DNA of 64,000 nucleotides from Anoplopoma fimbria (lineage: Eukaryota; Chordata; Actinopteri; Perciformes; Anoplopomatidae): assembly GCF_027596085.1 (NCBI RefSeq), contig NC_072449.1, forward strand, positions 21,574,334 through 21,638,333, read 5' to 3'. Every line of letters begins with the position of its first letter. Positions within the stretch are counted from its first letter, which is position 1. Shown here piece after piece: positions 47,201 through 59,786 of the stretch. Under the pieces are notes generated by a model. The model ran no database searches, was not told the origin of the DNA, and was given only the letters and a program-made list of their open reading frames with translations. A program made the translations under genes and the position numbers.

Positions 47201-48403
47201 AGCAATAACACCATTTCTTTAATAACAATGTTTTCAAATAATATCAGCCTCTTGATGTATGAAAAAAAAGGATCTCATCTCCTAAGGTAATGCAACTCAC
47301 AAGCGGCACAGAGAGAGGCCCCAGGACCCTGGACAGAACTATGGTTGTTGTTGACGAGGCAGGACCAATGAGCAAAGGAACAGGCTGACCCACTGCTGAT
47401 AGCATTAGACATATGGTTACATGATGTTAACCTTTTTATACTGTAATCATATGAGTGGTTGTTATTTTTTATGTGCACTTCACACTTAATTTGATCAAGT
47501 CATACCTGCTGTCTCTCCAGGTTGTTCATAAGCTGCAGAACCAGGCGTAGAGGGTGTTAAGGGGTAGTTGCAGCTGTGTGTGTCTCCTCCCACCAGTGAC
47601 AGTGCAGCTTGCTGAGCCCAGTAAGAGCTTAAACAGCTATCAAGAATACGGTAGCCAAGCTTCAATCCTGGTAGCAGGGTGCTGTTTCGATTGATTTCCT
47701 CCACCGCAAACGTCATAGTATATGCATTTTTTAATGACTCTAGATCCAAACTGAGACCAGAGGAGATTAAATGAAATTAATGAAATAAACAACAATATCA
47801 CTGAAAGAAATATTCACCATGGATCTGTATCTAAATGTAATTTAGACCAACATAAACGTATTACAGCAACATGTCTTGAAATCACTATATTTCTATATTA
47901 TATTTAAATTTGCTTATCTTAGATATATGCCACTTTAACTACTTTGTTATTAATTGACCAATCATTGACACAATGCATATTATAAACATTACATAACTTT
48001 ATACCTCAACATTTTGAAGAATATTTTCATCTGTATTTTAACAGAAACACACAAGCATGACAAAATACATCTATAAATACAGACAATGTGCTGAACAACA
48101 TAATAATAACAATACATTTTGTGTTTACCCTGTGCAAGGTTCATAATGAGGCATCTTGGTGAATCTCTGCTCTACAGCTGAACGTGGGTAATAAAGATTA
48201 AAAAGTCCACCAATAATCACATCTCCATCCTGGGAGAGGCTCTTGTTGATCGGCTCTCCCAACCGAGAGCACAATATCGCCTGAACCACCTGAAGCCCTG
48301 TCTGTCTGTCCACTACACTGAGAAGCAGCAGGGAGAGGGCTGAGGGGGACCACGGAGTGAAGAACCAGGGCAACCAAGACATGGAGGCAGCTGTTCGGAA
48401 CAT
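44294..48403 (-). CDS. OlfC (V2R-like) receptor alpha-3, complete, 11 exons
   Basis: Minus-strand exons: 48403-48129, 47750-47506, 47395-47301, 47157-46978, 46863-46675, 46550-46056, 45928-45719, 45624-45501, 45418-45225, 45088-44807 and 44716-44294. Each length equals its alpha-2 counterpart; the total is 2712 bp (903 residues). No stop or frameshift was found. It differs from alpha-2 at scattered sites, for example His for Arg in the LHPM(H/R)RPDDEF stretch and Ala for Asp near ECAM(A/D)SVIGF. The domains are signal peptide, Venus-flytrap domain, cysteine-rich domain and 7TM with HLMAR at the C-terminus. Likely a functional odorant receptor; the ligand cannot be told. Confidence 0.9.
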
Positions 48404-49350
48404 TTAACACATATAAGTTATCTGAATGTCAGAATATGCATCAATACATTTAGTCACATCAAACCGGCGTCATCAGTCCTAACAACAGAGTGAATTAAAT
48501 TCAGAAAAAAATGGTACCTCATAGACAACGTTCAACAGCTCTTGTTACCAAAAGACAAATCCTATTCAATTTCACATCTAAATCTAACATCGTAGCCTCA
48601 TGTCAAAAACAGAGAACATAATGAACAGAAACGCTTGGTTGAAAAGCTCCTATCACAAGGTAAATAGCTAACTCTGATTATGACCTGAACTTAACGACCC
48701 CCTACTCTGCACAAATGAAGTGTTGATGTGAATATTTATAATAGGTGCAAAAGCCTTTTGCACGGAAGTAAAACTGATGACACACAAGCCAAATTACTCC
48801 TCTCTAGAGTGATGGTGGAAAAACAATCCAGTGCTTGCAACTGATAAGCATGTAAGTTGTGTGTCTGTGTATGCATGCATATATACATTTTTCCTATAGA
48901 AAAACTACTGTATGATTTCATTTGAATCAACCCAGGTAACTGAGATACTGTATATACTGTCAAGATGCTGCTTATTTTTTATCTGAATGAGATAAAAAAT
49001 ATGAAACATGAAAGAAAACATCCAAACTATTGGGTCCTTTTCTCTTAGATTTCAAAGGAATATTGTACCCTGATTGATCCATACAACTTAGCAATGTGTG
49101 GCAGTCTGTTGGAACCAGTTTGGGGAATTGTAGCCCAGAGCAACAGGTGTGCTGTTTGTCAGCTCTATTATACAGTAACTTCATGTGGCATATGGGGAAA
49201 GAATAGGCTGTTTGTGACCTACACTGACTTGTTTTTGAGCTTTAGCTTCATCCTTGATAAATTATCTGTCCAATGTTCTATGCAGAATTTTGAGTCAAAC
49301 AGAAAATAAACATGGTATTTGTTGAAATCAAATATTTCAATGTTTTATTG
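48404..49350. promoter_or_regulatory. upstream region of alpha-3
   Basis: Third copy of the alpha upstream interval, with a small deletion near 48450 relative to units 1 and 2. Position suggests it holds the promoter. No specific motif is claimed. Confidence 0.4.
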
Positions 49351-50087
49351 CATTGGTAGGAAAATGCTCAGAGTTCGCCGATGAGCAACAATACAAAGAA
49401 AGTAGGATGGCGTAAAACACTGTAAAAATAAAAATAAAAAACTGCTGCTTTGCTACTCTCATCTCAGATTTAAAACAATGACAGGAATATTTACACACAT
49501 CACACATTAAGAAATGTCACTGAAAAGAGAAGGAAGACTTACATTTCATCTTTGAAAAGATTAACCCCATCTATTTAACGTAGTTGTATGATTATACTAC
49601 ACATTCAAATGATACAAAGAAAGACATTCCCTCTTTGCCTAAGACCCAATTGTTCTTTTTTTTTGCTTCATAGTCAATGTTTGCAATTTGGAAAGTACAT
49701 CACAGGGACAAAGGTAACACGTATCTGTACAATCAGTCTAGGAAGCCATTTGGAGGAAAACAAAGTTCCCATGTACATTTACACATTAAGCAGAATACAG
49801 ACAATACACTGCCAGACTAGAAAGACCATTCACTTGAATAGTGGACATCTCATACAAGAAAGTCATGCTGTCAGATCCAGCTATGGATTACAGGTGATGT
49901 TTCACATACATTCTACAGACTAAATCTTTCTCTAGAAATAGCCCAGAATAAGATTAATTTAACTGTCATGATGGAAACCTAGTGGCCTTTGAATATGGGA
50001 AAAAATGGCTAGTATTTATTTTGTTGAACGCAATTATGTACAAGCTCCTTCAGGAAGTCCCGTCTTCCAACTGTCCAAGGTAGCCTG

Positions 50088-52049
50088 CTATGTAAGAACC
50101 AGTCGAGTGTCTATTTGCTGGTGGATGTTGTGAGGCTGGTTTATCCTCAATACCACCCCACCAATGCTGGCAGTACTATTGACCACCACACCTGCCCGAG
50201 GCTTTAGAGCCTCTTGCAGTCTTTCACGAGCGCGGCTGTTGATGTGACGCACTCGGCTTTGGCTCCGATAAGAAAGGCGTCGGGTAAGAAGTGGAGGGGA
50301 ATCATCTATATCCCTGGGAACAACAGAAGCTACACTTGTTACCTGTGGTTGTGGCAGTGGGGTTTTTTACTTCCTGACGCAACTGAGGAGGCTGGGGTCC
50401 ATTTCTGTCACTGTCATCCCCCTCTAGACTGACCAGCTTGTGTAGCTGTTCTGTAAGTGGATCACAAGACTGTGATTGGACAGTTACGTCCCCCATGGTG
50501 CCCATCCTCTTTTGCTTCCTCATATGGGGAGTAATGAAACTGCGACTAATAATGTGGTATTTACTCTGGAAGTTGCATGATATGTCTTCAGAGGTCAGGT
50601 CTCCCAGGGACTTTGACTTACATGGGCTGAGGGCTGGGGAGTCTATGGTACCAGGCTGGGGTTGAGTTGATATAGGGCCTACATTTGAGTGGTGAGAAAC
50701 GTTTTGGATCCAGGAATGAGTCAGGGTGTATGATTGTGTTTGACTTTGACAGTGTGGCTGGTTGTTTCTAGGGGTTGGAGACTCTGAGGAGGGTGTAAAG
50801 CAGTCAAAGTCCAAGTGGCTGTACACTGCATCGCAGTCTGAAGAAGGGGAATATAGGCCTCTGTCTCTACCAATGTTTGTAGACACAGCAGATTGGCCAG
50901 CGAGGCTTTCAGAAGAGGAGAAACCATTATGGAAGCACCTTACTTGCTCCACCTGATTACACCCTAGCCTATCTTGATGGGACCTGTTTATGATCTGGCT
51001 GCCACTATAGCTCGTCTGTTTTGTGTAAGAAGTCCTGAAGTCTCTGCTGTTGTTCAAGGCATCATAATTGCTCTGAGGAACGGGGTAGCTGTTCTGACGC
51101 AGTGGACTAGGGTTGGAAGGTCTAGAATTGACGGGTCTGTGGAAGGAAGAAGCCTGGGAGTTGTTCTGGTGTTGGTGGGGATTGGCCCGTTGATAGGAAG
51201 GTTGATTCATTGGAGTGGGACGCTGTGAAAATGCATGTGACGGGTACTGCTGTTGAGGATCACTGTAATACAAAGGCTGTTTTTGTTGGGAGAGGTTGGG
51301 AGTGGACTCGTGGTTTTGGTAAATAGCATGCCGTTTGGTTGGACCTATGGGTCCCTCCCATTGTTTGCAATGTTTCGGAGATGTCATAACCATCTCCAAT
51401 GGATCCTCATCGACATTTATCTCCACTTCTGCGAAAGCATTTCCAGCTGAGTCATGGAGAAACTGAAAACAGTTATTGTTTACAGAGGAGCCTGTGTACA
51501 TTTTAGAAGTACTTTGCTCTGTTCCTGGTACTGATGCTAGTGTTCGGGGATACACTTCCTCGTACACACTCTCCTCTGCCTCCTCACTTTCTTTACTCCA
51601 AACCCTATTTCTGTTCACATCATCCCAGCAACCACCTTGGCTGGAGAGAACCCCAAGCTACTTAAGGGTGTGCTCTCCCTAGTGTCTGCCTGAACATGGA
51701 CCGTCTGTTTTCTCAGGTTGTACACTGATACAGGCAGCAGCACCTCCTCATCCAGAATGGTGTAGACTTCCTCAAGCTCAGCAGTTTCTAGGCTGGAGAG
51801 GAGAGCTGGAGCAGGTGCTCCTGCCTGGGAAATCTTGCGTGGTGAATGGATTTCATGATTTATTTTTTCAGCTACTTTCCGGGGACTTAAGTGGTTCTTG
51901 TTAGTAGATGCAGTGATGGTCTTCAGAGGTGACCTTAAATCTTGCAGTGTGGTAGGGGTGGTAGGCCTGTAGTTTGAATGATGGAAAGGGGTATGATCAT
52001 GAGATAATGTGTGTGTATCATTTTGTTCAACAGTGCTTGTCTTGCACAA
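50088..52049 (-). pseudogene. plch1: plch1 C-terminal exon, copy 3 (least damaged)
   Basis: The frame 51618-50302 is 438 codons and includes CKSKSLGDLTSEDISCNFQS and DPLTEQLHKLVSLEGDD, a clear PLC eta-1 tail. It keeps the 7 bases lost in copies 1 and 2. It ends at a frameshift in an A/C run (GTAAAAAACCCC near 50365). Beyond this the next frame reads RLSYRSQSRVRHINSRARE, as in PLCH1. A further frameshift near 50146 puts NRHSTGSYIAGYL, the conserved near-terminal segment, in a third frame. A Gypsy element cuts the upstream side near 52125. Upstream tail sequence (52049-51615) is in yet another frame. Confidence 0.8.
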
Positions 52050-52194
52050 TCAATGTGCAAGACAAGTCAATGCAAAATGCTTATTTAAGACACTCCAAGC
52101 GTCCAAACAAAGAAAGTAGCACTTTCTCGCGCCGCCATCTGCTCCGACTCACCCGGAGCTGTTACCAGCGCGTTCACCGCCGGTCTCAGAGGTC

Positions 52195-52836
52195 CGAGTC
52201 GGCGAGCCGGAACGTTACGCTGGGGATGCTGAGGGCTGTAACCCTTTTCTGACGAACTGCTCCATTTTGTTCACGTTACAGCCATACACCTTCGCCACAG
52301 AGGAAGCACGAGTGGCGTATTCTATCAACCACCTGACGGGGAGAGCCCGCCTGTGGGGAACGGCGGAGTGGGACCGCCGAACTCCCGCCTGCGCTTCCTT
52401 CCAGACATTCTCCGAGGAATTACGCAAGGTTTTCGGGGTGGTTTTCCTTGGGACCGGACGCCACTGGTGGATTGTTGGGGCTCCAGCAAGGTAATCAAAC
52501 TGTCACAGACAATGCCATAGACTTCCGCACCAAGGCGTGGCTAAGCTCGTGGAATTTGGCCGCTCAGTGCGACGCTTACATGCTCTGCTTGGCGGACTAC
52601 ATCAAGGATGAACTTATCTCCTTCGAGCTGCCCACCTCTTTGGACGGTCTGATCGAGGTGACTTCTCGACTGCACCGCCGCATCCAGGCCCGGCGGTTGG
52701 TGAGGCGCCAGGGTCGTTCCAGCCACGATCGATTCCCCAACGTTATGCACGCCACAACCCAGCATCATCCGCCGACCATTCCCCCTCATCGAGAGACCGA
52801 GCCCATGCAAGTGGGAAGCACCAGACTCTACCACTG
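52195..52836 (+). pseudogene. Gypsy gag remnant
   Basis: Reads FATEEARVAYSINHLTGRAR and LWGTAEWDRR, matching Ty3 capsid. A frameshift near 52450-52490 passes to GNQTVTDNAIDFRTKAWLSS and DYIKDELISFELP. No zinc knuckle was seen; the copy passes quickly to protease. Confidence 0.8.
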
Positions 52837-52868
52837 AGGAGCGTGATCGAGTAGTTAAGGAGGTACTG

Positions 52869-53249
52869 GTGAGCCGAGCCGTTTCCCGACCCTCCTTCTG
52901 CCAGAGACCCCTTTTCCACGCCAAGTTACTCCTACCTGAGGGTTCCCAGACAATCTCCACCTTTTTGGACTCAGGAGCGGACGCATCCATCATGGACGAG
53001 GGACTCGCTCGGCAGCTGGGGATTGACCTGATCCCTCTTCCTCGCTCTGTTCCTGCCAGTGCTCTCGACGGTCATCTGCTGGGGACCGTTACGCACCAGA
53101 CCACCCCAGTTCACATGCTTCTATCCGGCAATCATCACGAGACCATCTCCTTCCACATCCTGCCATCCCCCCGGACTCCCCTCATCCTGGGGTATCCTTG
53201 GTTACGTCGACACAACCCCCACATTGACTGGGCTACAGGGGCTTTCTGA
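52869..53249 (+). pseudogene. Gypsy protease segment
   Basis: 126 codons with FLDSGADASIMD (aspartic protease active site) and ILGYPWLRRHNPHIDW. Separated from the RT frame by a frameshift around 53250-53370. Confidence 0.85.
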
Positions 53250-53372
53250 GGTTGGAGCCCTTCCTGCCATCTTGCCTGCCTCAGGTTCCAGTTCCTGTCA
53301 ACTCCACACCTGAGCTCACGGGGTCCCCGTCAGTACCACGACTTCAAGGAGGCATTCAATAAATCCAAGGCT

Positions 53373-55493
53373 ATGTCTCTGCCTCCTCACCATCCATATG
53401 ACTGCGCCATCGACCTCCATCCGGGTACTTTTCCACCCAGAGGTCGTTTATTCTCCCTGTCCGCGCCTGAAAGGGAGGCAATGGATAAATACATTAATGA
53501 CTCTCTCGCGGCTGGTCTCCTACGCCCCTCGTCATCTCCTGCGGGGGCAGGGTTTTTCTTCGTGGGTAAGAAGGACAAGACCCTCAGACCCTGCATCGAC
53601 TACCGGGGTTTGAACGAGATCACCGTCAAGAACCGTTACCCATTGCCTCTAATCACTACTGCATTTGAGCTCCTCCAAGGCGCCACCATCTTCTCAAAAC
53701 TCGACCTCCGCAACGTCTATCACCTGGTTCGGATTCGAGAGGGAGACGAGTGGAAGACAGCCTTCAATACCCCGAAGGGGCATTACGAATATCTAGTAAT
53801 CGCCTCTCCTCTCACCGCCCTCACATCCTCCGAGATCCCTTTCCACTGGAATCCTGCAGCCGAAGAAGCTTTCCAGACCCTCAAAACCAGGTTCACCTCA
53901 GCACCCATCCTCCAAGTCCCCGATCCGGATCGACAGTTCGTGGTGGAGGTGGATGCCTCCGACATGGGAGTCGGGGGCATTCTGTCCCAGCACTCGGCCG
54001 CCGACCAAAAACTGCATCCCTGCGCCTTTTTCTCCCGTCGGCTTTCCCCTGCCGAGAGAAACTATGACATTGGGAACTGGGAATTATTAGCGGTAAAGCT
54101 AGCCCTGGAGGAGTGGCGCCATTGGCTGGAGGGGACCAAGCTACCATTCCTGGTATGGACTGACCATAAAAACCTGGAGTACATCCGCACCGCCAAGAGG
54201 CTCAACTCCCGACAGGCCAGGTGGTCCCTCTTCTTTACGAGGTTCCACTTCACCCTTTCTTATCGTCCCGGTTCCCGCAACATCAAGCCCGACGCTCTAT
54301 CCCGCCAGTTCCAGGAGATGGAGGAACCTACCCCGGGTCATCTCTCCATCCTTCCGGACTCCTGCCAAGTCGCGGTCCTCACCTGGGAGATCGAGGAATC
54401 CGTGAGAGCCGCAACTGAGGATCAACCCGGTCCCAGCGCCTGTCCTCAGAACCGCCTGTTCGTCCCTCAAGCTCTTCGGTCCGACGTTCTCCAATGGGCC
54501 CACTCCTCTAAACTTACCTGCCATCCGGGCATCCAGCGAACCCAAGACGTCCTGCGACAGCGCTTCTGGTGGTCCTCACTCCCCGAGGACACCAGAGAGT
54601 TCGTCAATGCCTGCCCGATCTGCAACCAGCACAAACCCTCTCACCAAGCTCCGGCTGGTCTCCTGCGTCCTCTTCCAGTACCCCATCGTCCTTGGTCACA
54701 CATCTCCCTGGACTTCGTCACCGGGTTGCCCACATCCGAAGGCAACACCGCCATCCTGACGGTGGTTGACCAGTTCAGCAAGATGGCCCACTTCATCCCT
54801 CTGCCTAAACTCCCGTCTGCCAAAGAGACAGCCGAACTCATCTCCATCCACGTCTTCCGCCTACATGGGATTCCAGTCGATGTCATCTCTGACCGGGGTC
54901 CCCAGTTCACCTCCATCTTCTGGAGGGAGTTCTGCACACTGTTGGGGGCCACCGTAAGCCTGTCCTCTGGGTTCCATCCACAGTCCAATGGCCAAACAGA
55001 GAGGAAGAACCAGGAGATGGAGACCGCCCTCCGATGTCTGGTCTCCCGGAATCCTGCCTCCTGGTCCCGCCAGCTGATGTGGGTGGAGTATGCGCACAAC
55101 ACCCTGACCAGCTCCGCCACTGGCCTGTCTCCTTTTCAGTGCGCCTATGGCTTCCAACCTCCTCTGTTCCCCGCACTGGAGAAGGAGGTTTCCTGCCCCT
55201 CAGTCCAGACCTTCATCCGCCGCTGCCGTCAGACCTGGACGAAAGCCCGAACAGCCCTGCTTCGGTCCGCCGACCGCTACTCGAATGATGCCAACCGACA
55301 CCGCACTCCAGCCCCCTACCAAGTGGGGGATAAGGTGTGGCTGTCGACCCGGGACCTACCACTGCGGGTAGAATTCAAGAAGCTGGGGCCAAGGTTCATC
55401 GGTCCCTTCGAGGTCAAGAAAGTCATCAACCCAGCGGCAGTAAGGCTCAAGCTCCCCAGGTCCATGCGCATCCATCCCATGTCTCCAGGGTGA
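53373..55493 (+). pseudogene. Gypsy RT (active site deleted), RNase H and integrase
   Basis: 706 open codons. The RT begins normally ([20 protein letters not shown], then [14 protein letters not shown]) but jumps from GHYEYLV directly to ASPLTALTS at about 53797. Compared with the element at 35274-38015, about 130 residues including the catalytic YxDD box are missing, without breaking the frame. RNase H ([16 protein letters not shown]) and integrase ([47 protein letters not shown]) follow. It cannot reverse-transcribe. Confidence 0.88.
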
Positions 55494-55897
55494 AACCAGT
55501 CAGGGAGAGCCCCTTGATGCCGGTGGCTCCTCCTCCACCACCTCCTCGCCTCATCGAAGGAGGACCTGTCTACACCGTCCATCGCCTGCTTCGCTCTCGT
55601 CACTGGGGTCGGGGTATCCAATACCTGGTGGACTGGGAGGGATACGGTCCTGAGGAGAGGTTGTGGGTTCCAGCTCGTCACATCTGTGATCTTCGACTCA
55701 TTGTTGCTTTCCAACTACAGCACCCGGACCAGCCCTCCAGGAGAAAGACCCCTGCCAGAGACATTCAAGAGGCTCCCGAGTCAGACAGTGAGGCCTCGTC
55801 GTCCGGGTCCGAGGAACCCTTCCTTCAGACCCCCTCCACCCACCCTACTGAAGATCCGGACACTGCGGCCTCGGAGGAGTACTATTCCCCGGACTGA
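55484..55897 (+). pseudogene. Gypsy chromodomain segment
   Basis: Frame overlapping the end of the 706-codon ORF. It reads [20 protein letters not shown] and [15 protein letters not shown], a chromodomain, followed by an acidic Ser-rich tail ending EEYYSPD. Confidence 0.82.
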
Positions 55898-56145
55898 TTT
55901 CCCGTTGCCGACCCTGCTTGTTTGGACTTCTCCGCCTTGCCTCTGCCCCGGTAACTGACTCAGCCTTCCGTCCCAGACCACGGTATTCCTACCTTGCCTC
56001 TGCCCCGGTTAACCGCAAACCGAGATTTGCCTTTGCTCCTTTTGGTTTCTGTCTACCTGCTGTTTGTTCCGCTTTGAATAAAGCTCCTGAACATTACTCT
56101 GTCTCTTGGTCGTACTGCACTTGGGTCCACACACCACCCGTTACA
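55885..56145 (+). repeat. 3' LTR relic
   Basis: Shares the CCCCGGACTGATTTCCCGTT start with the middle of the solo LTR at 28006-28571, and continues through an AATAAA to the terminus TTACA. The 5' half of the LTR is missing and pol runs straight into it. Confidence 0.75.
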
Positions 56146-57880
56146 GCTTCCAGATCATATCATGCACCTTCTAACTGCTTCTAAAAGTGACATGTACAAT
56201 ATCTCTATTCTATTTCCAGGAAAAAACAAGGGATGACAGACAAGCACATTCAAACCAGACTGCTGTGGTTTCAAACGAGAGTAGTAGGGTTTGAAACAAT
56301 GCTACCAGCTATAGTGGCTATAATTCACACATCCAACTTTTAAAGGTGCTAAAGCATGAAGATGAGTGAGAGGGAAGAAAGGATCGTTCATCCAGAGAGG
56401 AGGGATAAAAAATGTGACAATAATACCAATAGAATGAAGAAACAGAAATAAGCCAGAGAGCAAAGCAGACAAGGGGAAAAAAGCAGACAGTTAATGTGAA
56501 AAAGGAGACTGGAGGAGAAACGGAAAACGTGTGAAGATTTTAGATATGGGGAGTCAGTGATCAGGCTGGACACAGGATCTCATCATGGTGCCATCATGGC
56601 TAAGTCTAGTACACAGTATTTGATATAAAATACTGTAAGTACTAGTTTGTCACACTATAAAAATATGTTAATGTGCATTTGTATGTACATTGCTGTCACA
56701 TCTGTCCACAATGCATGTTTAAAGACACATTTCTTGCCTGCAGACACACTGGTCTGATCAGTCAGACGCACAGTTTGAACCTTCATGCCTCCAACAACAA
56801 GATTAGTCTCACCCTTAGTACTCCCTCCTCATTTTTTGTCACACTCTCATTTTCTCCCTCCCACCGCCCTCATTCTGACTTCTCAATTTTCTCACTCCAG
56901 CTACCCTCCTCAATCCTCACTCCTTCTTCTCCCTTAAGCTCACCCTTCAGTTGCAAGTGGCATTACTTAAAATGACACTCAGAGATGAACTCTTTCTAAA
57001 AACAAAGTCCCCAATAATTCATGGCCATTCCTTTATCTTTTCAGCAAGTCAATATTTAAGGTGTTTTAAATCATAAATCATGAGTGGAATTCACAGCAAG
57101 TTATAAAAATGGATAAATTGATAAATTGGCAACAATGCAAGATGCAGTCTCAAACTGTAGCAGGTGTGTAGTTGATGTCAAAATTAAGGTCAAGTTTGAA
57201 GTCAGAGCAAAATGGGAACACTACACCCCTGTCCTGATTTGGCATTACAAAACTTTATAAGTGCATCGTTAAGATCAAAATGAATGGTCCCATTGCACTC
57301 TCTACTCTCCTGTGGATCTCTCCTATGTCAACTGTTGTATTTTTGTAAAAATGATTACAGTGAAGTTCTTACTGAGGAAACAGCATTGCGTCACTCTCGT
57401 AATTATTTATCCCCATTTTTCAGGGGCGTAACACTTATATACTGGGTTGATACTGAACAGATGCAGCTGTGTGGGCAGGTGAGTGTGGAAGAGCTGATGA
57501 GGTGGGAGTGGAAATATTCTTTACGTTGTATATTTTCTTTTTTAAATTGGCAATCCAACATATTCTTTAATACTCTTTCATTTGATGTCAGCAAAATGTT
57601 TTATGTGCAATTTATTTTAATGTTTTTGTCTATGCCTAAGTGCTTGCATGAATGCAAACAAACTGCCACCCAGACAAAATCAAATCTGTTTGTTTTTTTG
57701 GTAAGGGATTAACTGAGCAACTGGGCAACAACAAAACATCTAGTGAGGTAACCTGTCTTGCATCCTCATGTATGCATATCTGCTATCTACTTCACCGAAT
57801 TCCCAAACTCAAGGTTCCACACAGGTATAACATTTAATGGCTCACTCTGCCACTTCCACCTAGTGGACATTTTAGCCAGA
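56146..57880. other. unassigned interval before beta-3
   Basis: No match to the other units and no recognised domain in the short open frames. A 142-codon frame at 57284-57712 shows no family features and is probably chance. Confidence 0.5.
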
Positions 57881-57903
57881 CTGAGGGAATATATGACTTG
57901 ATG

Positions 57904-59160
57904 ATTTGGCTCCCTGATGGAAGAACTAAAATTCAGAATGTGGGGCTAGTTAAGAAGTTGGCCTCCAAAGAACTAACACTTTATGAAGACAAAATCTTCT
58001 GGAACTTTGACTCCAAACAGGTTACACCTTTATTGTTGTTTTTACCTTGGTACTACATGTCACACAATAACAGCATCAAACAGTTTAGAATAACTGTTAT
58101 ATCACTCTTACAATCCCTTCAGTCACCCGTGTCAGTGTGCAGTGAGAGCTGTCCTCCAGGTACCCGCATGGCCAGAAAAAGGGGGCAGCCTTTTTGTTGT
58201 TTCGACTGTGTACCATGTTCTGAGTGAAAGTTCAGCAATGACACAGGCTGGTATTATTATAAAACCATATGTTAAATTATTGAATATGAATTTGTTTTTG
58301 TGAATCTTGCACTTATTGGTGCCCAGGCGATGCACACCCAACATAAGTGTCAGTGTTCACACGTAAAAGAGACAATGTCCATGATGCTCTGTTTCCGTGT
58401 TTTCATATAGACTCAATGGAGTGCACCAGCTGTCCCGAGGATTTCTGGTCCAGCCCTCAGCGTGACCATTGTGTTCTTAAGAAAACAGAGTTTCTCTCCT
58501 ACCATGAGCCTCTGGGTATCTGCCTGACAACCATTTCATTTTTGGGCACCTTTATCTGTGCTGTTGTCCTGGGGATCTTCACCTATCATCGCAGTACACC
58601 CATGGTACGCGCCAACAATTCAGAACTAAGTTTCTTGCTCTTGGTTTCACTTAAATCATGTTTCCTTTGTTCCTTTGTTATAGGCCATCCTAGGCTGTGG
58701 ACATGCCAACTGAGACATACAGCATTTGGGATCAGCTTTGTACTTTGTGTCTCATGTATCCTGGTGAAAACCATGGTGGTTCTGGCTGTGTTCAAGGCCT
58801 CCCAGCCAGGAGGTGGAGCCAGTCTGAAGTGGTTTGGTGCTGTGCAGCAGAGAGAGACAGTCATGGTTCTTACTTCTATTCAGGCAGCAATCTGCACTGC
58901 TTGGATTGTGTCTGCCTCACCAGCTTCCCATAAAAACACTCAATACCAAAACGACAAGATAGTTTATGAGTGTGCAGTCGTGCAGTGAGGCCAAATTCAT
59001 CACTTTCAGCATGCTGATCTTCTGTGCTGTATGGGTGGCCTTTGTTCCTGCTTATGTAAACTCTCCAGGCAAATATGCAGATGCAGTGGAGGTTTTTGCC
59101 ATCCTGGCCACCAGTTTTGGTCTCTTGGTGGCACTGTTTGTGCCACCAAATGTTATATAA
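57904..59160 (+). pseudogene. OlfC beta-3: three exons, multiple lesions
   Basis: The exon ending at 58020 carries [17 protein letters not shown] without the duplication seen in beta-1; its 5' part is lost. The cysteine-rich exon (about 58128-58251) has a GGA-to-TGA stop after VPCSE at 58225. The 7TM exon (58412-59160) has an in-frame 3-bp loss in TM2. About 115 bp covering the second outer loop and TM5 is missing near 58978-58985, and there is a frameshift near 59143 (FVPPN for FGPKC). Clearly dead. Confidence 0.87.
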
Positions 59161-59413
59161 TCCTGCTGAGACCAGAAAGGAACACAAAGAAAGCAATCAT
59201 GGGTAAGGACATCCAGTCATTTAACATGCACTTAGTTACCAGAGACATAATTGATGCATTTCTCTATACAATGCAAAAATGCTGTTGGGAAAATAGGTTA
59301 ATACTAATAACAATGTTTATTTATTGTGAAAGCTGGGCTGATGACTCTGCTCATATATTTAAGAATCAGTGTTTCCCAGTGTTTCTTGTAAACAATGTGG
59401 TGCCCTTGTTCTA

Positions 59414-59541
59414 GCAGTGGTGGAATGTAATTAAGTACATTTTCTGTAGGCTACTCTAGTACTGTAGGCCTACTTAACTACCATTTTGAGGTACCTATAC
59501 TTTAGTTGATAAGGTTACTTTATACTTCTAGTCCACCACTA
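59414..59541 (+). mobile_element. hAT-like MITE (non-autonomous)
   Basis: Begins CAGTGGTGGAATGTAATTAA and ends TAGTCCACCACTAC, so the ends form an imperfect inverted repeat. The interior is rich in TAAGTA/TACTT words. This pattern is very common in fish genomes. No coding capacity. Confidence 0.75.
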
Positions 59542-59786
59542 CCTAAACCTCATGATGCATTATTGAGTAGCTTATAGCCTAAAAATATAAGTATAATAAG
59601 CCTAAGTACAATAAAGAAGTTGTACACCAATAATTGAAATGCTTTTTTTTTGCTCTTACACATTAAATTTGTTTCTTACATGTTTTAACCATTTGGACTA
59701 GTGGTACATTAAAAATAATATATTTCATGCTCCCATTCAGCATTTCCTTTTCAAGAAGAATTAGCAAATGTAAATGTCAGTGCTAT

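Larger units (their letters stand above)
52125..56145 (+). mobile_element. Ty3/Gypsy element inserted in plch1 copy 3, ends truncated
   Basis: Starts abruptly in gag-like sequence with no 5' LTR. It then has gag, protease, RT/RNase H/integrase, chromodomain, and an LTR relic ending CCGTTACA at 56145. It is of the same general family as the element at 34183-39529 but only moderately similar in protein. The left junction is where plch1 homology ends (AGTAGCACTT). GC-rich relative to its surroundings. Confidence 0.87.

Noticed and set aside
57284..57712. 142-codon plus-strand frame before beta-3
   Set aside because: No signal peptide, domain or homologue recognised, and the composition is like the surrounding AT-rich DNA.
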